Positions 24,223-38,524 are shown, counted from the stretch's first letter. The stretch is DNA of 64,000 nucleotides from Pomacea canaliculata (GCF_003073045.1 NC_037595.1:16094252-16158251); one strand, 5' to 3'. Program-made: numbers and translations. Notes: generated by a model from the sequence alone, not told the origin.

Positions 24223-24648
24223 CGCAAGAGTCACACAGTTTAGGTCTGTCTGGTCTCAGCCGGCAAAACACTTTGTTGCAGGGCAGCCGTGAAGGAAGCC
24301 AACATACTGGTCATCAGAGGGAATCAAAATGATGAATGTATAATACAAGACAGGGTGCTCCGTGCCCACCTGTTTGCTGCCAGGAGTGGATGGTTCATCA
24401 GCCATGTGTGACCCCGAGTCAGCACATCACGGACCGGTACCCTAGCCCGCATAAACATTCAGAACCCGAGTTGCTATACAACAACAAGGCGTTGCCTAGA
24501 GCGTTAAATATAATAACCGCAGACTAAAGACTGTTCTTAAGTTAAATAATGGGGAGTTTGTATTTAACAGTTAATAGATAAAACAATGAAAAACAATTAA
24601 TAGGTAAGACAAAACAATATATGTAAGTACAATGCAAATATGGTTTTG

Positions 24649-24680
24649 GGTGTGTGTGTGCGTGCGTGCGTGCGTGCGTG
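24649..24680. repeat. TG/TGCG microsatellite
   Basis: A short TG run passing into repeated GTGC units, about 32 bp. Confidence 0.9.
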
Positions 24681-24881
24681 AGAAAATAAATAAAGTTGGA
24701 GTAAAACTACGAGGAAGAAAGTTGGTAAATACTTGTCAAATATAATTGCCACGCAGTGTTAGCAACGGTCGAGACTTTAGATGGCGTTTGCGTGAGTGGA
24801 AGAGAGAAAATGTACAATAAAACATGTTGCCAGCTCATTTCACACAGGTAGCTTCATGCTCCCTTGACTGCACGCACGTAC

Positions 24882-25024
<143 letters not shown>

Positions 25025-26186
25025 ATTAATTCCTTTTCTTTCTGTTTTTGGCTAGAAGCACAGTGCCTTCATTTTGTTTAATTTCAACTTTATTCAAATT
25101 AAGCTGAATAAACACATAAAAGTAGTTCGTTCGCTGTCTTTTCTTTAAATTCGCGTCTCTCTTTTTCATCCAATTAATTATGTACCTAATCAATTTATTT
25201 CATTATTTACTGTAACGCACAGCGACATTTACAGAAATGTGCCAAACAAAATGGGACATACCTGTATCATGCTCACGTGACACACACACACCTGCCCTCT
25301 AATTAGCTGTTACAATTTACATATGATTATTTTACACAAGAGCTTTGGGCTTTAGTCTGCATTTTACAGGCCATCGCAGGTTTAGACAGCAATAAATGGA
25401 AGCAGTAGTTTTAGTCATCACTTCGAAGTAGCGGTATTCTTTTTCTTAACTGATTGTGGTGTTTTACCGGTTAACATTGCGAGATTTTATTGTAGGGGAG
25501 ACAAACCCTGTGTGTGTTGTGCAGTTTTAAACAGAGTCATCTCCCCTAGCTCTGTGAATATGATACACGTTAATTAGGTGTTAACGAGGAACTGTCTTGT
25601 CATGATGAGAGTAAGTGCCTCGCCAGGGTGGACCGGTTTGTTACAGTGAAAGTTGTGGCACGAGCTGAGTATCAGAACAGTTTTTAAAAAAGTAAAACAA
25701 AAACACAAAGGATGTCGGCTGCTTTAATGGAAAAGGTTAAAAATGAAATATTAAAAGAAAATACATTTTCTTAACATCGATTTGTGGCACACAGGTAAAT
25801 TGATCCCAACTTTACTAGAGCAAAAATAACGAGAAGTTTGTGACTATAAAGATGAAAATAAAGAAATGAAATTATTAAATATTGCTGAAAATTAGAGCTC
25901 ACTTCACGTGTCCAGTAGCTGAAGATAGTGCAGCATTCACAAATAAATAGAAAACTCCACTCTTTCCTGAAAAAACTCAATAAAATGAGTTTTTAATTTA
26001 CTTTCATTCCGCTGAATGTATCCCAAGATTCGTGTCTGTGTTTTAACATCCTAGTAACAAAGTTAATAAAGTGATGCAAAAGATTTCTAAGCGCTTTATA
26101 TATATATATGTGTGGGTAGAGAGAGGTAGCATTTGAGGTAGAATGGTGGCCGTGGAGTGTACAGGTGTTGTGGATGGTGATTTAGG

Positions 26187-26208
26187 GACGACGACGACGA
26201 CGACGACA
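26187..26208. repeat. (GAC)n trinucleotide repeat
   Basis: Seven GAC units, not in a recognisable gene. Confidence 0.9.
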
Positions 26209-28817
26209 TGATGCACGCGAGAAACTTGCGACTAACCTCGCTGATGCCTCGTATTTTGAATGAGCGCAAAATATTGACAAAGAGAACAAGAGAGACAAAG
26301 AAAGGTATTATGGAAGTCCTAGAAGTCCTTGCAGGATTTGTTGTATTTAACCTTTTAAGTCCGATGGTTTTACAGCCTAAATGTACGCGTCATAAACAAA
26401 AACAAGCTATGTTGCCTGTTTATTGCATGTTTACACTGTGACATGGTAACGATGATCTCAGCCTCTGTATTCCCACTTGCGTTCAACAGAAAATAATTCG
26501 GACTTTATGAGTTTTGTCCTTTGTATTGATAGAAAAAGTATATCCGGTTTATGAGACATTTATAAATTCTTTATCTTTGACAATAATTGTTGCATTAATA
26601 GAATGTATGTATTTTTCAGTAGTAATTTACCAGCTTTTACAAACTACGGAACACTTGTTGTTACAACACTGGAAGTGACATGACCTGAGCTTTCTTCTCT
26701 GTCGTCCACTAAACCCTTTTCCCTCTCTCTATCTCTCTTTCAGTTCGTTTCTAAACATATAGAAATAACAGGCAACTCATTAGCGTATAAGGTATCACTC
26801 ACTAACATAATTCAAATTTTTTTCGCGAATGTATTATAACATTGCACAGCAATAAAACTGTCGAAGTTAGTCAATCTGTTTTTTTTTTTTCTTATGACTG
26901 TGTAAAATGCGACGCACTTGAGAAAGTGAAATTACTTGTGAAACTTTTTAGCTCTATATATGCGTGTTTGTTTCTGTTATGTTTGGTCCAAAAAATATTT
27001 CTTCCTCAACAGACAATCTTTATTATACTGCCCTAATAAGAACAAAACATTAAAGTCTTCTGAGTGAGCAGCCTAAACGATTTTTATAATAATTGTAAAA
27101 CTTTCCCCATGCACTATAAATTGTATTGTGTATTAATTGTCTATGAGACAAGGCCATTAATGGAAGATTATGTTTATTTTGTGCTGTGTCTACACGTGTA
27201 CCCTCATGCATGTACTAATTAATTAACTCCTAGTTAGAGCGGACGGATTTAATCAACTTCATAAGGTTATCAAGACCTCCGACTGCAATAAATAGTAACA
27301 TCATGTCACTAGCTGCATGCAAGTGGTAGAAGTACAACAGTAAACAAATAAAGTACAGTGTACGCCTCTCTGTAAATACTTGTGAGGTAGGAGAGGTGTC
27401 AGTACCGACACTTAGCAATGATTAATAATGACTTTTCCTCCTCCATACGCGCCGCAGTGTGGCGATCATATTGACAATAATGAGGCGAGACAAGTGTTCA
27501 TTGTTATTTATGATCACAGCGTATGAACACGTTGAAACAACTTCCTTTTCTGAGTTCAAAATCCTCCTGCTGCCTGGCATGTACACTGTCTATGATAGAG
27601 TGTCAATATTGTACTTTTTATTCTTCGTGTATTTATTATTACCTCAGCAGAGTTCATACCTATTATTACATTAGCCACTGCCTTTTAGCAGTTGTAAAGA
27701 ATTATGCTCTATCAGCGGGTCTGTCATGAACTTCATGCTAACAGAATGCTAAAAAAAGAAAAAAACAAAACAAAACAGGATATGAACTGAAGGCTGGCAG
27801 ATCTGAAACACAGAAAAATACAGTTCACCACTAGAGACACAAATTAAAATTATCTAAGGAAGATAGGACGAAACTTACATATGAAAATATATTTATGTAA
27901 TCTGACAAAAGGTTGATCGACATTTTCAAACGGTCTAATGCTAATGTCTAAGTAGACATTCAAAATTATTTAACCTGCCATTGAAAAGTCCAACTCACTC
28001 GTCAGGTGACATGAACATTGCCGCATATAATCTTGTTATCAGTGGAATTTTTTCTTCTCACAGTGACTGACATATGAGCACGAGTTTCACAAAAATAAAC
28101 ATCAATACTCATCACTTTTTGCCTCCCAGTGCCAAACGCCAATCCCGTTTATGGAAGGTAATCCACATCAACACATCCCAAAAACAAAACTTGTTTCCAC
28201 TTTAAATAAACCGTTTGGGAAGCAAACAATTAAAGGTCACATGACAAAGGTCCAGTGTCTAGACTCAACCACAAGGTTCACATCGGGGTCACCAGTTCAA
28301 CAGTCCGCCTCTCCCAACACCAGAATGCTGAAGGTTCCTGAAGTCTACCTCTGAATGTAATCACACATTTTTGAAACCTTTCTTGAAACATCTAATGCTC
28401 ACAAGTCTGTAGAAAGCCACAATTTCTGTTCAAACGCAGCTTACGGAGACTCGCAATCGATGTAGTTTATTAGTCAAGAAAATGAACACAAAACTTACAA
28501 ATAATCAACTTGTATTGCCAGAACTTAGTATCCATCTTCCTCAAAAACTAAAGCGAATTTCTGTAAGTGTTTATCTGCGTGCACCACTCGCAATTTACTA
28601 AACAGTTAAGCACAACAATGGACATGGTCACTACTCACTCGGTTTATTTGCATATTTTACATCGAGGTATTAGCCAAATGGTTAATTTCTGACAATGCAG
28701 TGTTCCTTGAATCAAAAAGAATAAATGGAACTTCATGTCCTAGTTATTTGTAAATTGTTTTTATTATGTCAAATAATGATCGAAATCGGTTGTTGAATAT
28801 AAGAGAGAGATGATCTG

Positions 28818-29865
28818 TCAGTATCTGCTTGTAGAGTCTAAGGAGTTGGCAGTCATGGTGTCAGTGAAGCTAAAGAAACTGTGAAACACTTTCCGAAACC
28901 GCGACGACCTTAAGAAATACACAAAGAAGGGAAATGAGCTGTTGACGTTGGACAAGACATTTACGACGGTGATGACTGTCATGTAGCTGTTGTAGCACAC
29001 GCCGCTGGTGACACAGTTGCTGATAAAATAAAAAGCAGCTTGGTGCACAACTACCGGCGCCATGGTAACGATGTACACACAGCAGACAAGCACCAGCATG
29101 GACGTCAGCTGGTGGTTGTGACTGGCGCTGGTGGTGATGACACTCGTTTTCTCCCGCCACGTCATCGCCGCTGATAATTTTTTTAAAGTGATGGTCGTGG
29201 CAACCGTTACAGTAAGAAAGGAGACGACTGGCATCAAGGTTCCGAGCAGCACGTTGCCAACAACGTAGACGAATGTGGGATTTGTTTCACAGAATCTCGT
29301 GGGTACAAACAGGGTTAACGTGTCGTCTGGAAGTTTAACTATCTCTAACCGGTAAGAAACAGGTATAATAATATAGAAGATCTGAAACCCCAAGGAGCAT
29401 GAGAGCAATATGAGAGCCATTGTTCTGGTCCGCATGAGACGAGTGGCGTGGAGTGGATAAACAACACACAGGCATCGCTCTATGCAATCACCATGGTGAT
29501 ACACCCGGACGTTGACCTCAGTCCGCTTATTAACCCTGTTAAGTTGGTATTGATAGTCAAAGTATATTGTTCAATGTCTAGGCTACCCAAGTTCAGCCCT
29601 ATTGTGATCAGACACTGTGTGAGAAAGGTCAGCAGCAGGTAGCAGCCGTCCACCATTGCCAGAGAGAAGAGACAGAGGTTCATGCGGTCTCTCAGTCCCT
29701 GTCGCCAGAACACCAGGACATTCATCAGGTTTGTTGGGATGCCCACTAGACAGAGCAGAGTGGTCACTCCTCCGTAACACACAGTCTCCACAGTCCTGCG
29801 GATATCTTTGCTGACAACATCGTGAACTGGATACCTGTTGTGTTGTTGTTAACAATGACATACAT
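28818..29865 (-). pseudogene. Class A GPCR with one-base deletion in the ERC motif
   Basis: A chemosensory-type receptor in two main frames. TM1 to TM3 reads VETVCYGG, then GIPTNLMNVLVFWRQGL, ending ITMVIA followed by a stop. The second frame resumes with IERCLCVVYPL and runs through TM4-TM7 to the stop at 28818. The frames overlap at about 29480-29504. Exactly one base is missing in the codon between A and E-R-C (near 29484), and this base would rejoin them. A second problem lies at the 5' end. The frame holding YPVHDVVSKDIRR has no ATG before an in-frame stop, and the plausible ATG (29865), with a glycosylation-like NNNTT, is in another frame. That implies another indel near 29840. Loop 3 keeps C-VTSGV-C. 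Helix 7 reads N-S-S-F-P-F-F-V-Y, so Pro replaces the NPxxY Asn. Confidence 0.82.
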
Positions 29866-30142
29866 AGTAGCTACAGTTCTATTGCTGAACGTATACATCG
29901 TGCCTGGAGTGTAAGATCAGACAGACGGCGCAGTGCTTTATATACCCAAAGCCACGACTAATTGCATCCCGGTGTGTTTTACAACAAAGATTTTACTTTC
30001 CCCAATAAAATAGAAATTAGCTTAATCAGGAAAATAAGTTACATTTATTTATATAATCAATCCTTTTTATACAAATTGAACGGCACGAGCAAGGAAATCA
30101 GAACCCGAACACACGAAGGAAAAAAAACTGAACAAATTATAA

Positions 30143-30145
<3 letters not shown>

Positions 30146-30174
<29 letters not shown>
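30146..30174. repeat. Poly-A tract (A29)
   Basis: 29 consecutive A. It could be a retroelement tail, but no element body is recognisable immediately upstream. Confidence 0.95.
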
Positions 30175-30177
<3 letters not shown>

Positions 30178-33100
30178 AATATGTCAGTCACGAGTAGAGA
30201 ATATCAACTTGTGACAGAATTGTAAATCATCTCTGACTCCGGTCGAAGATATAGTCTAAAGACATATCTTGTATATCTTGATCTTTTGCTTCCAGGCTTT
30301 GCAAAGGCGGAATTGTGTCTTGGTGAGAGGAAAACATTTTTATGATGATTATGTTGCTGTTGTTGTGTTGATGCTGCTGTTGCTGCTGATATATATATCA
30401 TTTTGCTTTTCATTAACTCTTTAATTATCGTTAACGTTGCTGATGATTAATTACTTACATCACCATACACTTCGCTGTTTTCACACAGATGAAGATTAGA
30501 GAGTCAGTCGTGTAAATTTCTAGTAGACACAAAATTTAGCTAGGGAGGCAGTTGATTGTGTGTTAGCGATATTTTTCCAAAATTTAAAAGTGCGCTGCTT
30601 ACTATCCTGCAAATGTGAAAGTGAGGCCATGAGGCACAGTAATGATTTGTTAAAATATAGACATGCGGTCGCAAACGCCTTTTGCTCAAGGAAAAACACC
30701 GCAGAAATAGCTGTTTAAGCAGGTTTATCTTGATGGAGATAATATTTTTCAATCCTTTTCAATTTGGTCTAAAAGTTTAGTCATGAAGAATGCATTTTAA
30801 GGGGAGATATTTTTAAAAGACAACCTGCCTGGTTCTCCGACAGTCAATAATGACAAATAAACACTTTGTATCTTCTTGTGTGTGTGTGTTGTGTGTTTCT
30901 CTCTTGTTTTAACTTATATTTCAAAGCTAATTATTGTTATTATCAACACGTGTGCTCTCTAGTTTACTAATGGTCTACTGACATCGTCGCTCGCCGGGTG
31001 GATAAGTGACTGTTGGTGATGGATGTGCGCGCGCATAAGAGGGTGGAGGGTGGATTGGCTGGATCGTGAAAGTTTCACACGGGACTCCATGGAGGACGAT
31101 CATTGTTCGGGACTCGTGTCTTGCGTTTTGGAGGAAACATGGCCATGAAGTCACCTTTGTCCATTGTGTCATACATAGAAGCGTGTACAAACACGTCATA
31201 GACAAGAAGTCAATACTGTGATAAATCGTGAACTTTATTGGAAAATATGAGGTCCAACATCTGGCAATTTATCTTGCTGTTCAAGCAGATCACAAAGATG
31301 CTCTCTACCACGCAAGTGGTGGGTAAGCTTGAGAAAAGTTGCTAAGCGAGTTTTTGGGGATTTGGAGAAAAATAGTTTTATCATTAGAATGAAAGAAAAA
31401 TAAAAAGCCAAAGGCTTTCTCTAAATTTTGTAATTTCCAATGGGCGCACAGATTGTATTTGTTGCTGACATCATAGACCAGGAGTTAATAACTTTTTCGA
31501 CTCTAAGAACTACTTGAAGACTACTAAATAATACGAGGAACTACTGGCTTAATACAAACTTACCGTGTAATGAAGCTGCACAGTTCAACTTCAATGAATA
31601 TCAAACCACACAAACACACTGCTTGCATCTCAAACCACCCTCAAGGTTCACCTACATCACTCACCCACGTGCGACATTGCACTGACCATCGAGCAGCTGG
31701 ACAACTGGGTTACAGCCGAGTGTCCATTACATTAGCAGGATGTTTGTCTGAATTCCGTGAGACAAACTCTCCTGCTAGGACAGGGTGAGCTAATGATTAA
31801 TGGTATGCGCCCGAGGTTAGAAACTTCTAGAACTTGTAAATGTAATTTACTGTTTGTCAAGTATTTCACTTTTTTGTATGTTCATGTACTAACTACAATT
31901 GAGCTTGATATATGATGCAAGAAAGAACCTAAATGACAAATGTGGGAACTCTTAGCCCGAGAGGACAGGCCGTGCACGAGTCGTGTGGACTAATGAGCTG
32001 AAAAATGCAAAGAGCGATCGACATGGCCGGGATGAGGGCTCAGTCTCCGGTGAGTTTACTGAAGCCACGCCCTTCTACTGTCAATAAGATAGTTGTTTTC
32101 TGGAGTGTTTGCCCAAATTAATCAAGAGCAGGATCACTTCGTGCCGTATGATTATATTTTGTTCTTTTATTCTTCTCATGCCAATACAGTGGTCCTGCTG
32201 ACACCTGGACAATGACCCCCGCGCTATGGTTGAGCTGAGACTGGACGATCCAGTTTAAACTTTGCTGCTGTATGTAGTGGGAAGGAAAGTTTAGGTTTTG
32301 CATGTCAATCTTAGGTTTTTTTAATGGTTTTCGTTGGTTATATATATTCTATATTCTCTGACAACTCTATGTAACTTTGGCACACACTTACATGACAAGA
32401 GAGTTGGAACTGTACACTAGTGTGAGCAAGGCTCAACCTTCTGATGTCGTCTGCTTGTCTCGACGTTTCCTTTGTCACGAGCAGCACCGGCGGTCGATGA
32501 TGTTCTCTACAACACAGGGATTCATTACACTTACAGACATAGAGACAAGCTCACATTCCTAACATCATTAGGACTTGCTAAAGTTGCTTCCTTCACTACT
32601 AGGACCTGCCTGCTAGAGTACCTGTACTCGCCATCTCATTAGGATCTGTTCCATTCCATGTCACTGGAGCTTGTTACACCATTAAAACATATCCAATAAG
32701 TAGTGATTAAAAAGTCACTAAATCTCCAGAACCTATGAATTCAGACAAATTGAAGCAGATCCCATTTCCTAAAGTATTGTATGTTTGCTAGAGCTGCTAC
32801 AGGTTGCTCACAGTCCGTAGTAAGAAAGTTCGGACAGTGAAAGACAAAAACGTGTTGGAGACGAGAACTACCGACAGACGGAGGGTGACATCAATGTACT
32901 GTGTTTACTTCCCGTTCGTATCCCAGTAGGCTAGTGAAATAAAGCCACTGTAAACTTCGAGTTAAAATTTGGAGCTGTGACAAATCAAAAATCAAATATA
33001 CAATAATCATAGTGGTAATATTTTAAGCAGTATTTCAACACCGCAACAGGAAAAACTCAACGACTCTGGCTTGGGTAACATTCTGAAATTTGACAGCCAG

Positions 33101-33352
33101 ACCTTGCTATTTCCTTGTTAAATATTTTATAAATGCTTTGCTGAAGTAAAAAAACAAATCAGTTACTTGAATTTCATGGTTGTTTACACAATTGTAATAT
33201 TTCCAAGTGTAGCCACATACGCCTCGCCTTAGATGCACATCCACATCTAAACCCACAAAATTGTTTCTACACAAGTTTGTTTAGGTGTGTGCACCAAACA
33301 TCAAACAGAACAAAGATCAGTGGATCCCTCTAAAATGCCAAAGATACAAAAA

Positions 33353-33427
33353 TATTAAATGAAAAATTATTTTTATATTATTTGTAAAATACTAAATGAA
33401 AAATTATTTTGATACTATTTGTGAAGC
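33353..33427. repeat. 37-bp tandem dimer
   Basis: Two near-identical AT-rich units in direct tandem, each containing TAAATGAAAAATTATTTT. They lie about 390 bp upstream of the receptor start at 33816. Confidence 0.8.
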
Positions 33428-33815
33428 TGCTTTAAAAAATAAATTGTATTTAAAAAAAACAATAATTGCAGGAAGATATCGTGGTATGCAGTGTTGATTC
33501 AAGTATCCATGGGTGGGTTGCGAGTTCATCTTTCCGTTTTTATTTGGAGAATGGCTGCAAAACTAAATATGGAATATGGTTGGCCTGTCGTGCTTGAACA
33601 GAAATCGTAGAAAATTGTATTTAGGCAATTGTTTAACTATGTTTGCAATTAAATCATATACAAACCATAATAAACAGAAATGAATGAGCAATTTTAAAAT
33701 TTAACCTGTGCTTATATTTACCAACCAGTTCTTTATAAACTGCCTCATACAGAATTACACCTACTTTACTTATTTGTATCTGAGTATTAAGTGGGTTGGT
33801 GTCGACTATCGTAGC

Positions 33816-34911
33816 ATGAATAACTCTAATCATCCTACGAATCCTGAGGATGTTAATAAAACCATGAGCAACTTGCTTGTCTGGAATGAAGATCGTTTCA
33901 TCACGCAGGAAGCCCGGAAGATGACAGAGACAGTGTTTTATGCAGGTCTAACAACAATTGAGTGTCTGTTGGGCATCCCGGCAAATGTCATCAACAGTCT
34001 GGTGTTCTGGCGACAAGGATTGAAAGATCGAATGAATCTTTGTCTCTTCTCGCTGGCTGTCGTGGACGGTTCCTACCTGGTCATCACATTCCTCATCTTT
34101 TGTGTCACTTCATTAATTCGCATTTTCGATGCTGCTTTAAGCGACAAGTATTATGCAAAAATGTTTTGCTTTCCTCGGAAGTTTCCTCTACGGCTATAGG
34201 TCAACATCCGGGTTCATCGGTGTGGTCATCGCCGTGGAGAGGTGCGTGTGTGTTTTGTTTCCTCTCCGGGCTTCAACCTTAATGCAAACCCACACATTAG
34301 GGATAATGTTATTATCATTCTTCTTTATATTTCAAGGTTCTCATCTTCTATATCAGTTTATGTTTGAGCCTGTGGCCATCCATACCAAATATGGCGTGCT
34401 GTGGACGTTCACAGACACTCAGTTTTATAGAGATCACAAAGTCCTGGTAGAAATCATCACATTCACTGTGCTCGGGACCATAATTCCTGTCACAAACTTT
34501 GTCATCGTGTCCAGTGCCACGGCAGTTACAGTCTCGAGACTGAGAGCCGCCGCGGCGTGGCGGAGGATGACGAGTTCTACATCTAGTGACAGCCACAACC
34601 AACAGATGGCGCTCACCGCCATGCTGGTCATCGTCTCGTGCGTCTACGTCATCACTATGGCGCCGTTCGTTATTCGCCAGATGCTATTTTTGTTTGTCGT
34701 GAGTTGTTTATCCGATGGACAGTGCGTGGAATCGTACACCGCCTTCACTGCTGTGGTGTATGCAATACTACACGTCAACAACTCTATCAATATTTTTATT
34801 TATTATAATCGCTCATCCAAGTTCAGGTTGGTGTTTCAAAGAATGATGCCATGTGGTAGAGATGCCAGTGATAAGGACAACGGCCTAGTAAAGTCGGTTT
34901 ATGGAAAGTAA
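33816..34911 (+). pseudogene. Class A GPCR, single frameshift in an A5 run
   Basis: The first plus-strand receptor. ATG 33816 opens a frame with sequons near the N-terminus (NNS, NKT), then TM1 GIPANVINSLVFWRQGL and TM2 AVVDGSYL, ending soon after YYAK. The second frame takes over immediately with CFAFLGSFLYGY. It continues through AVERCVCVLFPL, TM4-TM6 (VIVSCVYVITMAPFV), loop 3 C-LSDGQ-C and helix 7 N-I-F-I-Y followed by NRSSKFR, to the stop at 34911. The shift is one extra A in the run at 34157-34161. Removing one A yields a complete receptor of about 363 residues with no other defect. It is either a recent pseudogene or allele, or a homopolymer error in a functional gene. Closest relative in the window by motif: the broken receptor at 38525 (shared MTSSTSSDSH segment). 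Confidence 0.87.
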
Positions 34912-35075
34912 CTCGCCCTTGTGACAGCTATTGTCATCAAATATTTCGCTTGGCTTGCTCAGCTTGTATTTCTATTACCAACATTGGCCATCCATCTTGA
35001 CCTCATGTTATATATGCTTGTCGCTGCTTTAAATTTTCGATCCTTTAAAATCTTCCATCTATGATAACAAATACC

Positions 35076-35143
<68 letters not shown>

Positions 35144-38100
35144 GAAAAGCGAGGTGTTGTGCAGCACTTTATATATATATTTTGATATATATATATACAG
35201 TCCGTGCTGTGGCGCTGCTGTCAGAAATCCGCGTGGTCTCCTTCGTCACAACGATAACCTCTTGATGTAGAGCGAGCGTGCTAGAGCTACGAAAATAATT
35301 AGTAAAAATAGTAAAATAGTAAAATTTATCATAGGCCTGATAATCAAAGTGGTGATGTACAAGGATGTCCATTGTCTTGGGCATAGGATGTAGGGAGAAG
35401 ACTTGAAATGTTTCTTCCTCGATTTTTCCCATTTTTCCATCTGACAGACAAGTCGAGGCAGAAAAAACCCAAAGGCTTTTTTTTAAGATTAAAAATGTGC
35501 TTCGTACTACTAATAGCAACACTTAACACTGTATTGGTAGGGTAATTAAGATTTAAGCATTTGAGAATAGTGTCAGGTTAGAGAGAGACAGATGTAAGAA
35601 ATACAACAATCTGCTATCAGGCATCTTGAATATAATTCGGCAAATGTAACTTGACGGACTGTTTGTGTTATTAAAGTTTGCATGTGACAGAAAAAAAAAA
35701 CCTTCACAACCTGACAATGAATAAAATACCAACAATATCAATACTGTGTTCGCTAACTTTCATCAGTATCAAAGAAGCAAACAAAGAATTTTAATTTTTA
35801 TTTTTATCGTCAGTAGCAAATAATACAGCAGCTCTAGTCATTTGTAAATTACTACAGTAGGAAATGTTGTAGTTGAACAAGTCAGCCTCTTACCCATTTT
35901 CCCTACCCCATATAAAACAAGATAAGACGACGAAACAGATCCGGATAATTGTTTTTAATTAATTAAATGACGGAAAAGTATGGACTATTTATGATTTCAT
36001 ACATTGTTGAACGAAAACTTGAATTTAAATAGTTCTATAAAAGGCTTTTAAGTTTCAGTATTAAGCTTAAATGACAATCCCCTGAAAATCACATTATTAT
36101 GAAACGGTGTAATGAGTGGCATCATGCTCATTAGAGGTTGGACTTGTTTGCACATAAAGAGCTAATTACGACTGGTCTCCCTTTATTAACAGATTTTCCA
36201 CTTTCGCATTAGTTCAACGCTTTAGTAACTTATTACATGTTCTCTAAGTATGTCCAAGACAGACACTTGTTGATTTCTTTGATTTTTTTAATATTTTTTT
36301 GAATATGTTATTCTTTTGAAATTATCGCATTGATTACCAAGCGCATTTTTTACGAACATCAAACGGGTGACTTGATGCAATCGCAATATTTTGTGTATTT
36401 ATTTCTTCACGAGGTGATTAGGGTGGGGAGAGAGATATTTATTCTTCTTCGACTTTTGTTTTTAGAGTCGCGCCAAGCTTTTGATGATTCATTTTGGCCT
36501 ACATCTGGTACATGGAATATTTTCCTTTATTTTTGTTACTTGATTTGATCTTTTTTGTTACATCTAGAAAAAAGTATTTGAAACCTTGCTGATGCGATTT
36601 GATTTAGTAAACGTTAAACTTGGTTATAAAGAACTGATTATTTTTGTTAGAAATTTGTTAGATTTTTGAGGAAAGAAAAATTGCCACAGAAACAGTGATG
36701 AACACTGATCCTAAAAAATAAACATTCCTAGCTGCACAAGAAAACTGGTGACACATGGGTTTTGTCATGAAATTTGTGGGGTACAGGTGGCATATTGACA
36801 CAAGAGTAGAACAAAAGTGTAAAATGCCTTTTACTGCAACCTGTGTCGACTTTACCTCTACATGTATGTGATTAGGTTCCCTATGTCCCCCATGTCTGCC
36901 TGAAGTCCCAAATGAAGTTTAGATTATTATAAATGTTTTTAAGTACCACGTGTTTTAAATAGTTTTGTTATTTTCTGGATATTGTGCTGTTTTAGCGTTA
37001 TAATATTGTTTGATAAATGAGGAATATTCTGAAAATAAATCACTCAGAATAATTGAAAGAATGACAGTCTTCGTGGGAACTCCACACTGGAACGGTCAAG
37101 GGTTTTGTACCTTGTTTCAACTTCTTCACGAAAAAACTAGAATCACAATGTCAGGTAACATAACTGACATATCATAATATAAGCAAAAGACGAATTTACG
37201 TTGCCTTAAGTTTACATCTATGGTAGAAATTACCACTGAAGTAAGCGTAAAGATATATTAGACATACATAATTACTAATCAATAAAACTTACCTAAAAGT
37301 AGGAACTGTAGACAAGCCATCGTATATATATATATCAGAGAAAAAGACTAGTTTTTCCCTCTGGGAATGTCCCTCTTAAAACATTTGTTTTGGAGAATGT
37401 CCCGTTGTCAGAGGATACCTACCTGAAAATATAAAAATACCTGTTACCATCTTCATGACACCTCTCTTGCTTTTTGCGGACACCAGTCTTGGACGACTAA
37501 AAATATATTTCTTTGATTGTAACAAGACTCAAGGTTGATCTCTCTGAAATGTTCAACACACATTTTAAATACCAAAAACAATTATTAGAGTAAAAGTAGA
37601 TTATTTTATTGTTAATATTTGACCGGTACTTTGGTTGTTTAATCTTCACTAAAGAATTAAACAATCTGCTAAGAACGAGATTGAAATTAAAACAGATGTT
37701 TTTAATAAAACAAAAAATATGTGGAAATCAATTGTTTTTAAAACATTTTTAAAAACTGGACACACAGAATGGATATTTAGATTATGTCATTCTCGGTGAG
37801 TTTTGCTTTGCAGTGAGTAGACTGAAATCGTAGTAGAAAGGAATTCAAGTTATTCATGTGACGCAAATAACATCTGTAGCAGACATATCGGATCGAAAAG
37901 CAGAGAGTAAAGAACAATTAAACTAAGTGCATAATAAGTATTTGTCTAAACAAATTTCTTCAAAAAGCAGTATCAGGCGCGCTTTAAAAAAAAGCGAAAT
38001 TATTAATTTGTTTGTTTACAATTTGTACACGTTTTTCTATTTTCTTGCTCACATGCAAGCACACATGAACATTTTATGACCATCAACACACGCACACACA

Positions 38101-38524
38101 GACATACACACAAAAGAGCAACAATTACAGAAGACTCCAACACAAACAAAAGGAAAACATTGATGTTCTTCAGTGGTTCTAACAGATTATTAACGGAGTA
38201 TAGAAACAGAATGTCAAAAACTACTACAATATTTAATCATTGCAGGATAAACAACGATGTCTTTGTTTCTTTTCTATAAACGGCCTTTTCTACATTGCTG
38301 ATGTTTGTTTTCTTCCCCAGTAATTAATTTCAGTTTGATACATCGCTTAATAAATTTTTAAGAATATATATAAAAATTAAAAAAAATATAAAAGCATACA
38401 TTTTCCGTCTTTAAACAAAGAGTTCTATTAATTAATTCGTCGATTTAGGACAAAGTCTCTATAAACTTGGAACATTACTAACTGTCTGGTGGCTCAGGCT
38501 CTCAATTAATGTCTGGCCATCGTG
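34912..38524. other. Intergenic, AT-rich
   Basis: About 3.6 kb between two plus-strand receptors, holding an ATT repeat at its start and otherwise AT-rich unique sequence. No recognisable gene. Confidence 0.45.
35076..35143. repeat. (ATT)n microsatellite
   Basis: About 68 bp of pure ATT, roughly 22 units, 165 bp downstream of the receptor stop at 34911. Confidence 0.97.

Larger units (their letters stand above)
29866..33815. other. Intergenic at the strand switch of the receptor cluster
   Basis: About 3.9 kb separating the last minus-strand receptor from the first plus-strand one. The two flanking receptors are head to head, so both promoters should lie here. It contains a pure A29 tract (30146-30174), a tandem dimer (33353-33427) and AT-rich sequence. 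No domain-bearing frame was seen. Confidence 0.45.

Noticed and set aside
30975..31205. Opposite-strand reading includes HGHEVTFVHC, resembling a glycosyltransferase N-terminal phrase.
   Set aside because: The similarity is limited to a few residues, has no supporting downstream motif, and the frame closes quickly.
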